Positions 26,689-34,938 of a stretch of 64,000 nucleotides of DNA are shown here, piece by piece. Numbering within the stretch: position 1 is the stretch's first letter; every line of letters begins with the position of its first letter. A program made the translations under genes and the position numbers. Location: NCBI RefSeq assembly GCF_017220215.1, contig NZ_CP071129.1, positions 1,860,001-1,924,000 on the forward strand, written 5' to 3'. The notes beneath the pieces are model-generated. The model had not been told where the DNA came from and ran no database searches. It saw nothing but the letters and a program-made list of their open reading frames with translations. This DNA is from Caballeronia sp. M1242 (GTDB lineage Bacteria; Pseudomonadota; Gammaproteobacteria; Burkholderiales; Burkholderiaceae).

Positions 26689-27402
26689 ATGGCCGCCCTG
26701 CCCAAACACGTCGAGTCCATCCATCCCGCGCTGTGGCGCGGCTCGCAGCTCGCGCGCGCCTTCGGAAAAACCGTCGACACCGGCTACCCGGCCTTGTCGG
26801 CGGAACTGCCAGGCGGCGGCTGGCCGCTCGGCGCACTCGTGGAGTTGTTAGTCCAGCAACCCGGGATCGGCGAGATGCGCTTGATGCGCCCGGCACTCAC
26901 CCGTGTGAGTCAGCGGCCTGTCGTGCTGCTGCAAGCGCCGCATGTGCCCAATGCGCTGGCGTTCTCGTATCTCGGTGTGCCGGTGGACAAGCTGATGTGG
27001 CTGCGTGCGTCGAAGACCGCCGATGCGTTGTGGTGCGCCGAGCGCGTATTGCAGGCCGGCACCTGCGGCGCGCTGCTCCTCTGGCAGCAGCACATCCGCT
27101 CGGAGGCACTGCGGCGCTTGCACCTCGTGGCTCAGGCGACCGAGACGTTGCTGGTCCTGGTGCGGCCGCTTGCGAGCGCGCAGGACGCGTCACCGGCGAC
27201 GCTACGGCTCAGCGTGAGACCGGCAGAGGGCGGGATCGCGGTCGACATCATCAAACGACGCGGTCCCGCCCAGACTGAGCAACTGTCCGTCACCCTACAA
27301 CCGTCGCCGATCCTGCTGAGTTCCTATGGCCGTGTTCGTCGCCATTCACTTGCCCCGGCTTTCGCTGGAGGTATTTCGACCGAGGTGGTCGCCTCCGTCT
27401 GA
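26689..27402 (+). CDS. imuA: Mutasome accessory protein ImuA
   Basis: 237-aa RecA/SulA-like protein of the SOS mutagenesis cassette. Typical start IHPALWRGSQLA, then GYPALSAELPGGGWPLGALV, VVLLQAPHVPNALAFSYLGV and HIRSEALRRLHLVAQATETL. It lacks a functional Walker A. ImuA and ImuB together direct DnaE2 to lesions through the sliding clamp. Preceded by the LexA box; its 3' end overlaps imuB by 77 nt. Confidence 0.92.
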   Translation: MAALPKHVESIHPALWRGSQLARAFGKTVDTGYPALSAELPGGGWPLGALVELLVQQPGIGEMRLMRPALTRVSQRPVVLLQAPHVPNALAFSYLGVPVDKLMWLRASKTADALWCAERVLQAGTCGALLLWQQHIRSEALRRLHLVAQATETLLVLVRPLASAQDASPATLRLSVRPAEGGIAVDIIKRRGPAQTEQLSVTLQPSPILLSSYGRVRRHSLAPAFAGGISTEVVASV

Positions 27403-28813
27403 GCACGGATGCGTGGTGCTCGAGCGCGACAAGGTCATCGTGCTCGATGCGGTGGCCAGAGGCGCCGGTGTGCGAGTCGGGATGAAGCGTGGCGGAGTCG
27501 TGACGCTCGCGCCTGATGCGCTCATGTTCGACCGCAGCGCGGAACGCGAGCAAGACATGCAGCGCGACGTTGCGATTGCGCTGCTGCGCTTCTCGCCGCA
27601 GGTGGCCGTGTGCGAAGAAGAGACCATCGTCGTGGAAGTCACCGCGAGCCTGCGCCTCTTTGGCGGCATTCTGCGTGTATGCAAGGAAATCAGGGAAGTC
27701 GTCCGTGCGATTGGCGTGACGGCGGGTATGAGCGTCGCGCCCACGGGACGCGGCGCCTGGCTGCTCGCCAAGGCCGGCCGCCGGCGCGTGCTCAAGGTGC
27801 AGTCGCTCGAGCGTCAGCTAGGCGGCTTGCCCTTCATGGTCGTGCCGGAGCTGCGCCGCTTCGCCGACTGGTTCAACGGGCTCGGCTGCCGTGTGCTGAG
27901 CGATATCCAACGCCTGCCTCGCGCAGGTTTGAAAAAGAGGTGTGGCGTGGACCTGCTCGATTCGCTGGACCGGGCCTATGGCCTGGCTCCCGAACTTCAC
28001 GAGTGGCTTGAATTGCCACCGACCTTCAGCGCGCGCGTCGAGCTGCCCGATCGCGTGGAGCATGCGGAAGCCATTCTCTTCTCGGCGCGGCGGCTCGTCG
28101 TGCAATTGTGCGGGTGGCTCGCCGCCCAGCAACTGGCGCTCACGCATGCCACCGTCACGCTGGAGCACGAGCGCGGACGCCAGGCCATCGAGCCGACGTT
28201 CATCGATCTTGCGCTGGCCGAGCCGACCTGGCATGAGGAGCATCTGCTTCGTCTTCTGAAGGAGCGGCTCGGACGCACGGAATTGCAAGCCGCAGTGATC
28301 GCCGTGCGCCTCACGGCAGCGGACGTGCAGGCGGCCGAGCCGCCCAGCGATACGCTCTTTCCGGAGCCCGGCGGATCGGCGCAGGACCATAACCGGCTGC
28401 TCGAACTATTGGCCGCCCGCCTGGGCGCCGAGAACGTCTTGCGGCCGGCGCCTGCGCCTGACCATCGGCCCGAGCACGCCAACCAGTGGGTGCCGGTTCA
28501 GAGCGGTTCGAAGAACGGCCCGAATGGCGGTCCCAAGACCGTGTCCGCGCCCGATGATCTTCCGCGACCGACCTGGCTGTTGCATGCGCCCCTGCGCTTG
28601 ATGGTCAAGAACCATCGCCCGTTCTACGGCTCGCCGCTCAAGCTCGTTTCGACCGGCGAGCGGATCGAAGCCGGCTGGCATGACGGCGCACTGGTGACGC
28701 GCGACTATTTCGTCGCCGAAGCGGACGATAAAAGCTGCTACTGGATCTACCGTGAGCGGCCGAGCGTGACGAGCGAAGAAACGCGCTGGTTTCTTCACGG
28801 GCTCTTTGGATAA
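27326..28813 (+). CDS. imuB: Y-family polymerase-like protein ImuB
   Basis: 495-aa catalytically inactive Y-family protein acting as the mutasome hub between DnaE2, ImuA and the beta clamp. Palm start AVFVAIHLPRLSLEVFRPRW, IRVGMKRGG-like helix, and EETIVVEVTASLRLFGG, where acidic catalytic residues of active Y-polymerases (LDxT/SxDE) are not conserved. A little-finger-like region and an extended C-terminal tail (RPTWLLHAPLRLMVKNHRPF) follow. Overlaps imuA; dnaE2 starts 20 nt downstream. Confidence 0.92.
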   Translation: MAVFVAIHLPRLSLEVFRPRWSPPSEHGCVVLERDKVIVLDAVARGAGVRVGMKRGGVVTLAPDALMFDRSAEREQDMQRDVAIALLRFSPQVAVCEEETIVVEVTASLRLFGGILRVCKEIREVVRAIGVTAGMSVAPTGRGAWLLAKAGRRRVLKVQSLERQLGGLPFMVVPELRRFADWFNGLGCRVLSDIQRLPRAGLKKRCGVDLLDSLDRAYGLAPELHEWLELPPTFSARVELPDRVEHAEAILFSARRLVVQLCGWLAAQQLALTHATVTLEHERGRQAIEPTFIDLALAEPTWHEEHLLRLLKERLGRTELQAAVIAVRLTAADVQAAEPPSDTLFPEPGGSAQDHNRLLELLAARLGAENVLRPAPAPDHRPEHANQWVPVQSGSKNGPNGGPKTVSAPDDLPRPTWLLHAPLRLMVKNHRPFYGSPLKLVSTGERIEAGWHDGALVTRDYFVAEADDKSCYWIYRERPSVTSEETRWFLHGLFG

Positions 28814-28833
28814 GCGGATGAGGAGGTAGCATT

Positions 28834-31800
28834 GTGGACTTTCCCTCGTCGGCCCTGCCCGACTACGCCGAGCTTTTCGCGTTCACCAACTTCTCGTTTC
28901 TGCATGGCGCCTCGCACGGTGAAGAACTCGTGCTGCGTGCGTCACAACTCGGATACGCGGGACTCGCCATCACCGACGAGTGCTCGGTCGCGGGCGTCGT
29001 GCGCGCGCATGTGCAGGCCAAGGAAGAAAAGCTGCCGCTGATCATCGGCTCGTACTTTCGTCTGGTTCATGCAAGTCATGGCGCGGAGAAGCGGCCCGCC
29101 TTCGGTCTCATACTCCTTGCACAGAACCGCGAGGGCTACGGCAACCTGTGCGAGTTGATCACGCTGGCACGCATGCGGGCGGCCAAAGGCAGCTATCTCC
29201 TGACGCCTGACGATCTCGCGCGGCCCGACCCGAAGTACGCGCATCTGAAAGGCATGCCCGACTGCCTGGCGATCTTGGTGCCGGACTTTCCCGCGAAGGA
29301 AGAAACGCTCGCCGCGCAACTCGATTGGTTGCGCCAGACGTTCCCCGCTCGTGCGTGGGTCGGGCTTACGCTGCATCAGCGCGCGATGGATGACATCCAT
29401 CGCGGTGTAGTCGAAGACGTCGCGTCGCGCAGCGGCGTGCCTGTCGTGGCGACCGGCAATGTCCTGATGCACGTGCGCTCGCGAAAGCCCCTGCAGGACA
29501 CGATGACCGCAATCCGCCTGGGCAAGCCTGTCGCCGAATGCGGCTACGAGCTTGCGCCCAACGCGGAGCAGCATCTGCGTTCGCGCTTGCGGCTTGCCAA
29601 TCTTTATCCGCCGCACGCGCTCGCCGAGACCTTGAAGGTGCTCGGCCGCTGCACGTTTTCGCTGGACGAGTTGCGCTACGAGTATCCGAACGAGCTGGTT
29701 CCCGAGGGCTACACACATGAGGCGTATCTCCGGCAAGAGACGTACATTGGCGCGCACCGGCGTTTCCCTGCGGGCATTCCGCACAACGTGCAGCAGCAAG
29801 TCGAACACGAACTGCAGTTGATCCGGGAGATGCGTTACGAGGCGTACTTCCTCACCGTCTATGACATCGTGCGCTTTGCCCGCAGCCAGCACATTCTCTG
29901 TCAGGGGCGCGGGTCGGCGGCGAACAGCGCGGTCTGTTATTGCCTGGGCGTAACGGAGGTGGACCCTTCGCGCGGCAACATGCTGTTCGAGCGCTTCATC
30001 AGCAAGGAGCGCGGCGAGCCGCCCGATATCGACGTCGACTTCGAGCATCAGCGGCGTGAAGAGGTCATCCAATACATCTACCGCAAGTACGGACGCGACC
30101 GGGCGGCGATTGCGGCTGCCGTTTCGACCTACCGTCCGCGTGGCGCGCTTCGAGAAACAGGCAAGGCGCTCGGCATCGATCCGCAGATCGTCGACAAGGT
30201 CGCCAAGAGCCATCAGTGGTTCGATCACTCACAAGACCTGCTGCGTCGCTTCGAAGAATCCGGCCTCGATCCGGCCAATCCGCTCATCGCCATGTGGGCG
30301 AATCTCGCCGCGCAGATACTGAATTTTCCGCGACATCTATCGCAGCACTCGGGCGGCTTTGTCATCAGCCGTGGCAAGCTCACGCGCCTCGTGCCGGTCG
30401 AAAACGCGGCGATGCCGGAGCGCAGCGCCATTCAGTGGGACAAGGACGACCTCGAAGCACTGGGATTGTTGAAGATCGACGTGCTCGCGCTCGGCATGTT
30501 GTCGGCGATTCGACGCACGCTCGATATCGTCTCGGAGCAACGCGGCGAGCGCTTCGAGATGCAGGACATTCCGGCGGAGGATGCGGCCACTTACGAGATG
30601 ATTTGTCGTGCGGACACGGTCGGCGTCTTCCAGATCGAGTCGCGTGCGCAGATGAGCATGCTGCCGCGCATGCAGCCAAGAGAGTTCTACGATCTCGTGA
30701 TCGAGGTGGCCATCGTGCGTCCGGGGCCCATTCAAGGCGGTGCCGTCCATCCCTACCTGCGGCGACGGCAGAAGCTCGAGCCGGTCACCTATCCAAGCGA
30801 GGCGCTGGAAACTGCATTGGGGCGCACGCTCGGCGTGCCGATCTTCCAGGAGCAAGTGATGCAGGTGGCGATTCTCGCAGCCGGCTTCACGCCGGGCGAA
30901 GCCGACCAGTTGCGGCGCGCGATGGCGGCCTGGAAGCGCAAGGGCGGCCTGCAGCAGTATTACGACCGCATTGTCAACGGCATGCAGGAACGCGGTTACG
31001 ACAAAGCGTTTGCGGAAGCCATCTTCGAGCAAATCAAGGGCTTCGGCGAATACGGCTTTCCGGAAAGTCATGCGGCGAGCTTCGCACTGCTCGTCTATGC
31101 GAGCAGCTGGCTCAAGTGCCACGAGCCGGCCGCCTTTCTGGCCGCGATGCTCAACTCGCAGCCGATGGGCTTTTATTCGCCGTCTCAGCTCGTGCAGGAT
31201 GCGCGGCGTCACGGAGTCGAGATGGCGCCGATCGACGTCACCATCAGCGGCTGGGATTCGGTGCTCGAAAAGCGCCCCGGTCGGCAGAAGCCTGTCGTTC
31301 GGCTTGGGCTGTCGTTGCTCAAGGGCATGCGCGAAGGCGCGGCCGAGCGAATCGAAACGGCCAGAGCCGTGAAGCCGTTCGAAAGCGTGAGCGACCTCGC
31401 GCGACGCGCACAACTCGACCGCCGCGACCTGCAGGTGCTTGCCGCGGCCAACGCTTTGCAGTCGCTTGCAGGGAATCGTCGCGAAGCACTGTGGCAGTCG
31501 GCTGCCGCAGTGCCTGACCATGACATGCTCGCCGATACGCGCATCGACGACGAAACGCCGACGCTGGGCGCGCCGTCGGAGGCGCAGGACATCGTGAGCG
31601 ACTACAACTCCGCGGGCCTCACGCTCGGGCGTCATCCATTGTCGCTGCTGCGGCCGGCGCTGCTCGAACAGCGGCTCGTGCCGGCATCGACTTTACGTAC
31701 CTACCGGAACGGGCGTCTCGCGAGAGGCTGCGGGCTCGTGACCGTCCGGCAGCGGCCCGGCACCGCGAAGGGCGTCATGTTCGTGACGCTCGAAGACGAG

Positions 31801-31995
31801 ACGGGCAACGTCAACGTCATTGTGTGGCCCTCCCTGCTCGAAAGGCAGCGGCGTGAAGCGTTGGGCGCGTCATTGCTCGCGGTGTACGGCACGTGGCAAT
31901 GCGAAGGTGAAGTCCGACACTTGGTCGCACAGCGACTTGTCGACATGTCGCATCTTCTCGGTGGACTGACGGCGGTTAGCAAGAACTTCTGCTAG
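28834..31995 (+). CDS. dnaE2: Error-prone DNA polymerase DnaE2
   Basis: 1053-aa C-family polymerase for translesion synthesis. GTG start at 28834 after a strong AGGAGGT. PHP domain (FTNFSFLHGASHGEELVLRA, then AITDECSVAGVVRAH), palm catalytic Asp residues in GEPPDIDVDFEHQRREEVIQ, thumb/fingers KTHQ-like SHQWFDHSQDLLRRF, RHLSQHSGGFVISRGKLTRL, and GFGEYGFPESHAASFALLVY. C-terminal OB fold (GVMFVTLEDETGNVNVIVWP) and no tau-binding tail, as expected for DnaE2. Last gene of the LexA-regulated operon. Confidence 0.95.
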   Translation: MDFPSSALPDYAELFAFTNFSFLHGASHGEELVLRASQLGYAGLAITDECSVAGVVRAHVQAKEEKLPLIIGSYFRLVHASHGAEKRPAFGLILLAQNREGYGNLCELITLARMRAAKGSYLLTPDDLARPDPKYAHLKGMPDCLAILVPDFPAKEETLAAQLDWLRQTFPARAWVGLTLHQRAMDDIHRGVVEDVASRSGVPVVATGNVLMHVRSRKPLQDTMTAIRLGKPVAECGYELAPNAEQHLRSRLRLANLYPPHALAETLKVLGRCTFSLDELRYEYPNELVPEGYTHEAYLRQETYIGAHRRFPAGIPHNVQQQVEHELQLIREMRYEAYFLTVYDIVRFARSQHILCQGRGSAANSAVCYCLGVTEVDPSRGNMLFERFISKERGEPPDIDVDFEHQRREEVIQYIYRKYGRDRAAIAAAVSTYRPRGALRETGKALGIDPQIVDKVAKSHQWFDHSQDLLRRFEESGLDPANPLIAMWANLAAQILNFPRHLSQHSGGFVISRGKLTRLVPVENAAMPERSAIQWDKDDLEALGLLKIDVLALGMLSAIRRTLDIVSEQRGERFEMQDIPAEDAATYEMICRADTVGVFQIESRAQMSMLPRMQPREFYDLVIEVAIVRPGPIQGGAVHPYLRRRQKLEPVTYPSEALETALGRTLGVPIFQEQVMQVAILAAGFTPGEADQLRRAMAAWKRKGGLQQYYDRIVNGMQERGYDKAFAEAIFEQIKGFGEYGFPESHAASFALLVYASSWLKCHEPAAFLAAMLNSQPMGFYSPSQLVQDARRHGVEMAPIDVTISGWDSVLEKRPGRQKPVVRLGLSLLKGMREGAAERIETARAVKPFESVSDLARRAQLDRRDLQVLAAANALQSLAGNRREALWQSAAAVPDHDMLADTRIDDETPTLGAPSEAQDIVSDYNSAGLTLGRHPLSLLRPALLEQRLVPASTLRTYRNGRLARGCGLVTVRQRPGTAKGVMFVTLEDETGNVNVIVWPSLLERQRREALGASLLAVYGTWQCEGEVRHLVAQRLVDMSHLLGGLTAVSKNFC

Positions 31996-32309
31996 AGCGT
32001 AGCAGTATAGGCCGGCCCGGCCGGCGCTTAGCGACCCATTGCTGCCCATCAAGGCGTTGGTTTTGAAATGGCCAGTATCATGTGCCAAGCGGTCGTTAGA
32101 TAAGTGGGCACATCGCTAAGCCATTCCGCAAGGTCCATTCGAAGGGCCAGTTTAAGATCGCGCCGGAAGTCTGTATTGCTACCGCAGTCCTTCAGTAGCT
32201 GTGCGCAGCGACAGCGTGGTAAGCGGATCTCCAATAGTCTGTGCGCAAACGAACGGTGTGTCGGGAAAAATGAATGTAGTAGTATCGCATCCGGTTCACG
32301 GGGACACCC
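31996..32309. other. Intergenic stretch after dnaE2
   Basis: About 314 nt. A GC-rich inverted repeat (GGCCGGCCCGGCCGGC near 32010) follows dnaE2 and could act in termination, though no T-run follows. A minus-strand open frame (32049-32462) has no start signal or family resemblance and overlaps the next gene, so is not annotated. Confidence 0.35.
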
Positions 32310-32918
32310 ATGGGAACTACGATCGATATCGCCATCTGGGGTTACCGGATCAATGCCTCGTTTGCAGTTAGCGTGGGGCACGTCATGATCACGTACGCCG
32401 ATTCCGAGCAGGTAGTGCTGAGCCAGTTCCCACACCAGCCCGGCGCTTCGAGAGTGGCCCATGGCCCTAACATTTGCTTCTCATACGACCAGACGATCCG
32501 GGAAGAGGGGCGGACCGCAAGCGCGATCTACCGGCTGCCGCTAGCGATGCCTACCGCCTTTGAAGCGACTGCGAAGGGCCACCGCAAGCGACGCGTCTGG
32601 GACTGGAACCCGATGTCGCCCGCCGAGACCCACTGTGCGCGATCGAGCTATGACAGCCTGAAGGCTGCCGGCGTCGACATCGATCCGTTTAATCAGTACG
32701 TCGCAGCCGATGGTCAACGCAAGCAGATCATCCCCAATACGCTATGGGTGCTGCTCGACCGCTCGGCGCAGGCCAGCTGTACCGCGCAAACCGAACCGAA
32801 TCTGCCGGACAACGAACGACTTGCGTTTGAGGCGGACGTTTCTCGCTATGTCCCGTTCAGTGAGTGGCACGGAATGGAATACCGCGGACGGATGAAGCCC
32901 TCTCGCCCGCCCTTGTGA
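32310..32918 (+). CDS. Hypothetical protein, possible permuted cysteine hydrolase
   Basis: 202-aa soluble protein. Two conserved-looking sites are visible: SVGHVMITYAD near residue 23 and ETHCARSSYDSLKAAGVDI near residue 108. A His-first, Cys-later order, each in a small-residue-rich strand or helix start, would suit a permuted papain/NlpC-P60 fold, but I cannot confirm it. LSQFPHQPG and REEGRTASAIYRLP are further distinctive motifs. It lies 100 nt before the next gene on the same strand, probably the same operon. Confidence 0.55.
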   Translation: MGTTIDIAIWGYRINASFAVSVGHVMITYADSEQVVLSQFPHQPGASRVAHGPNICFSYDQTIREEGRTASAIYRLPLAMPTAFEATAKGHRKRRVWDWNPMSPAETHCARSSYDSLKAAGVDIDPFNQYVAADGQRKQIIPNTLWVLLDRSAQASCTAQTEPNLPDNERLAFEADVSRYVPFSEWHGMEYRGRMKPSRPPL

Positions 32919-33017
32919 TGGGGGTGTGCCGTTGCGATAGCGAGTAAAGCAGGCTCGGTCGCGCGTCAAGATGACCGTGCGGGCTGACACATTGCAGCCA
33001 TTTTTCGGAGCCTCACG

Positions 33018-33929
33018 ATGCCCTGCCACCTTCGACTCCGGTCAGATTTTGAATTGCCTCCTCAGCGCTATCCGAAAGCGACTATCCCCCACATTCAGAT
33101 GCGCGAAATTCTAGGCGATTCCGGACAACGCTTCTTATTGACCACCTTTCGACCACCGGAAGGCGGCCCGCCCATTCGCGAGTTTGTCGTGGAGCCGTTC
33201 ACTTGGGGATGGGTGGCGATCATGATCTCCGAGGGCATTCTTCAAGGCATCGGCACGCAGGTGTGGAATACGGTGTTTGGCGACCATACGCGGGACTTTA
33301 CAGCCTTTCAGTTGCAGCTGCTCGAACGCATCGCGGGCATCGTGAATGCAGCCGTCACGCAGGATGCAAAGCGGCAGATTGAGGCCGATCTGATGTCGCT
33401 ACAGAGCCAATTTAGGATGTATCTTAACGACAAGGACGAGGCAGAACTCAAGCCGCTGCGACGGATGGCCGACAACATCGTTTTCCGTGCATACACGGTG
33501 CGATTGCCGACGGTCGCCAGCTTCGCGATAGTCGGCGGCTTGGAACTTGCCATCCTGCAGGAGATCCACACCAAATCGAAGGCTGAAGGCGACAGGAAGA
33601 ACGTCGCGGAGATTGCCGCTGGGCTGTGGAGGATGCACGGCGATTTTCTCGTCACGCTCGATCAGTACAACCGAAGCCGGTTCTCCGACGCGGACCGACT
33701 GCCTGCAATGCACGGTGAGCCATGGGGATACTCGCTCGATGGCCGGTATGTACCGGAGCAGTACAACAGCGCCGGCGAAGCGCAGCAAGCCATGACGGCC
33801 CATCGTGATCGCGAGTTTGACCGCCTGCGTGACGAGATCCTTTCACCCCTGTTCCCGGTGGCCGAGAAGTGGCACGATATTGCAATCAAGTACGGCTGGT
33901 CTGATGCCGCCGCATCACCCCATGCCTAG
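33018..33929 (+). CDS. Hypothetical helical protein, possibly pore-forming-toxin-like
   Basis: 303-aa protein; GGAG precedes the ATG. After a 60-residue beta-like region, it has a membrane-compatible stretch (FTWGWVAIMISEGILQGIGT) and then a bundle of amphipathic helices: FQLQLLERIAGIVNAAVTQD, LMSLQSQFRMYLNDKDEAEL, and RLPTVASFAIVGGLELAILQ with EIHTKSK. The order of helices and the LP-x-x-x-SFA-x-x-x-x-LELAILQ segment recall the helical N-terminal domain of Cry-type delta-endotoxins. This is a resemblance by eye, not a match; other helical proteins are possible. Confidence 0.5.
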   Translation: MPCHLRLRSDFELPPQRYPKATIPHIQMREILGDSGQRFLLTTFRPPEGGPPIREFVVEPFTWGWVAIMISEGILQGIGTQVWNTVFGDHTRDFTAFQLQLLERIAGIVNAAVTQDAKRQIEADLMSLQSQFRMYLNDKDEAELKPLRRMADNIVFRAYTVRLPTVASFAIVGGLELAILQEIHTKSKAEGDRKNVAEIAAGLWRMHGDFLVTLDQYNRSRFSDADRLPAMHGEPWGYSLDGRYVPEQYNSAGEAQQAMTAHRDREFDRLRDEILSPLFPVAEKWHDIAIKYGWSDAAASPHA

Positions 33930-34191
33930 CTCGGCTGCGCATCTAATGCCTTGCAATTGATTAGTCCGTTATGTGAGGCGAAGCCGCCGCCCGAACGTCC
34001 TATGGCCCCTTGACACGACCGGCGGCTTTTGGCCGGTTGCGGCACTTGGCGGTTCGCAATAAAGCGGGCACAGCCACCGCCATCACAAAACGATGTCAGC
34101 ATTCAGAGCGCAGCAGCGATTCACCAGAACGCCGTTACAGTTGAGGCTGCGCAATCCCGAAGCGTGCGCTAACCCGGCCTCAGGAGGCGTC

Positions 34192-34674
34192 ATGAACCCT
34201 TCAAATCTAAGCGAAGAAGAACTCGCCAATCGTTGGGCCATCTCTGTTCTTTCGCTTCGGAGCTTGCGATCTCGCGGGACCACGCCGCGCTGCCATCGTG
34301 CAAAGGGGATCGTGAGATATAGCGCGAAGGACGTGCGCCAATTCGAGGACGAGGAGTTCTTGAAGTCGGAGTCGCAGTTGCGCACTACTCGTTCTTATGG
34401 CAGTCGCCAGCCGCAGCGCGAATGGTCTGCTACCCGCGACCGCATCTTCAAACGTGACGCGTACACGTGTCTCTACTGCGGCACAACTGAAGGACCGCTG
34501 GAAGTTGACCACATCATAGCAAGGTCACTGGGTGGATCACATGAAGACAGCAACCTCGCCACCTCCTGTCGGACATGTAACCGCGCGAAAGCGGCCATGT
34601 CGATAAAGGAATGGTACGCACGCGGAGGGAGACTGAAGACGATTGCACTTCAATTCTGCAGCGCTTATTCCTGA
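34192..34674 (+). CDS. Winged-helix + HNH endonuclease protein
   Basis: 160-aa protein starting at the ATG at 34192 (AGGAGG 5 nt upstream); an in-frame start at 34093 lacks a site. N-terminal domain (about 1-55): LSEEELANRWAISVLSLRSL, then RYSAKDVRQFEDEEFL, like MerR/excisionase-type winged helices. C-terminal HNH nuclease (about 80-150): CLYCGTTEGPLEVDHIIARS, then LATSCRTCNRAK, with both CxxC pairs and the DH of the motif. Could be a homing-type or phage-defence nuclease targeted by its own DNA-binding domain. Confidence 0.8.
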   Translation: MNPSNLSEEELANRWAISVLSLRSLRSRGTTPRCHRAKGIVRYSAKDVRQFEDEEFLKSESQLRTTRSYGSRQPQREWSATRDRIFKRDAYTCLYCGTTEGPLEVDHIIARSLGGSHEDSNLATSCRTCNRAKAAMSIKEWYARGGRLKTIALQFCSAYS

Positions 34675-34938
34675 GGCTGCGTTGTGAGCAGAGGTCGCCG
34701 CTCCCCGTGAGCGGCGGCTTCAAAATTCGGACTGTAGCGCGCGCTGGGGGTGGGCGCGGACTGCCGGCCGCGTGTTCGTGTCCGCCTCTTGTCGGCCAGG
34801 AACTGCCGGTCGGCTCGGTGGCCTGTGAGACATTCGAGCGCCCCGATGACTCTGAAAGCAGCCGCCCATGCGCGGAACAGTGCTTATCCCATGTGCCAAT
34901 GTGGCAGAATGATTCCCTCGATTCGACCCGTATTCTCA

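Noticed and set aside
32049-32462. 137-codon minus-strand frame
   Set aside because: No ribosome-binding site, odd composition, overlaps the start of the better-supported gene at 32310.
33981-34030. Terminator-like AAGCCGCC ... GGCGGCTTTT after the gene at 33018
   Set aside because: The loop would be about 32 nt and the stem only 8 bp; too weak to annotate.
34750-34938. In-frame extension of the SIR2-PIN protein
   Set aside because: Arg/Cys-rich, no conserved character, and the SIR2 domain begins naturally at the ATG at 34939. An ATG at 34909 remains possible.
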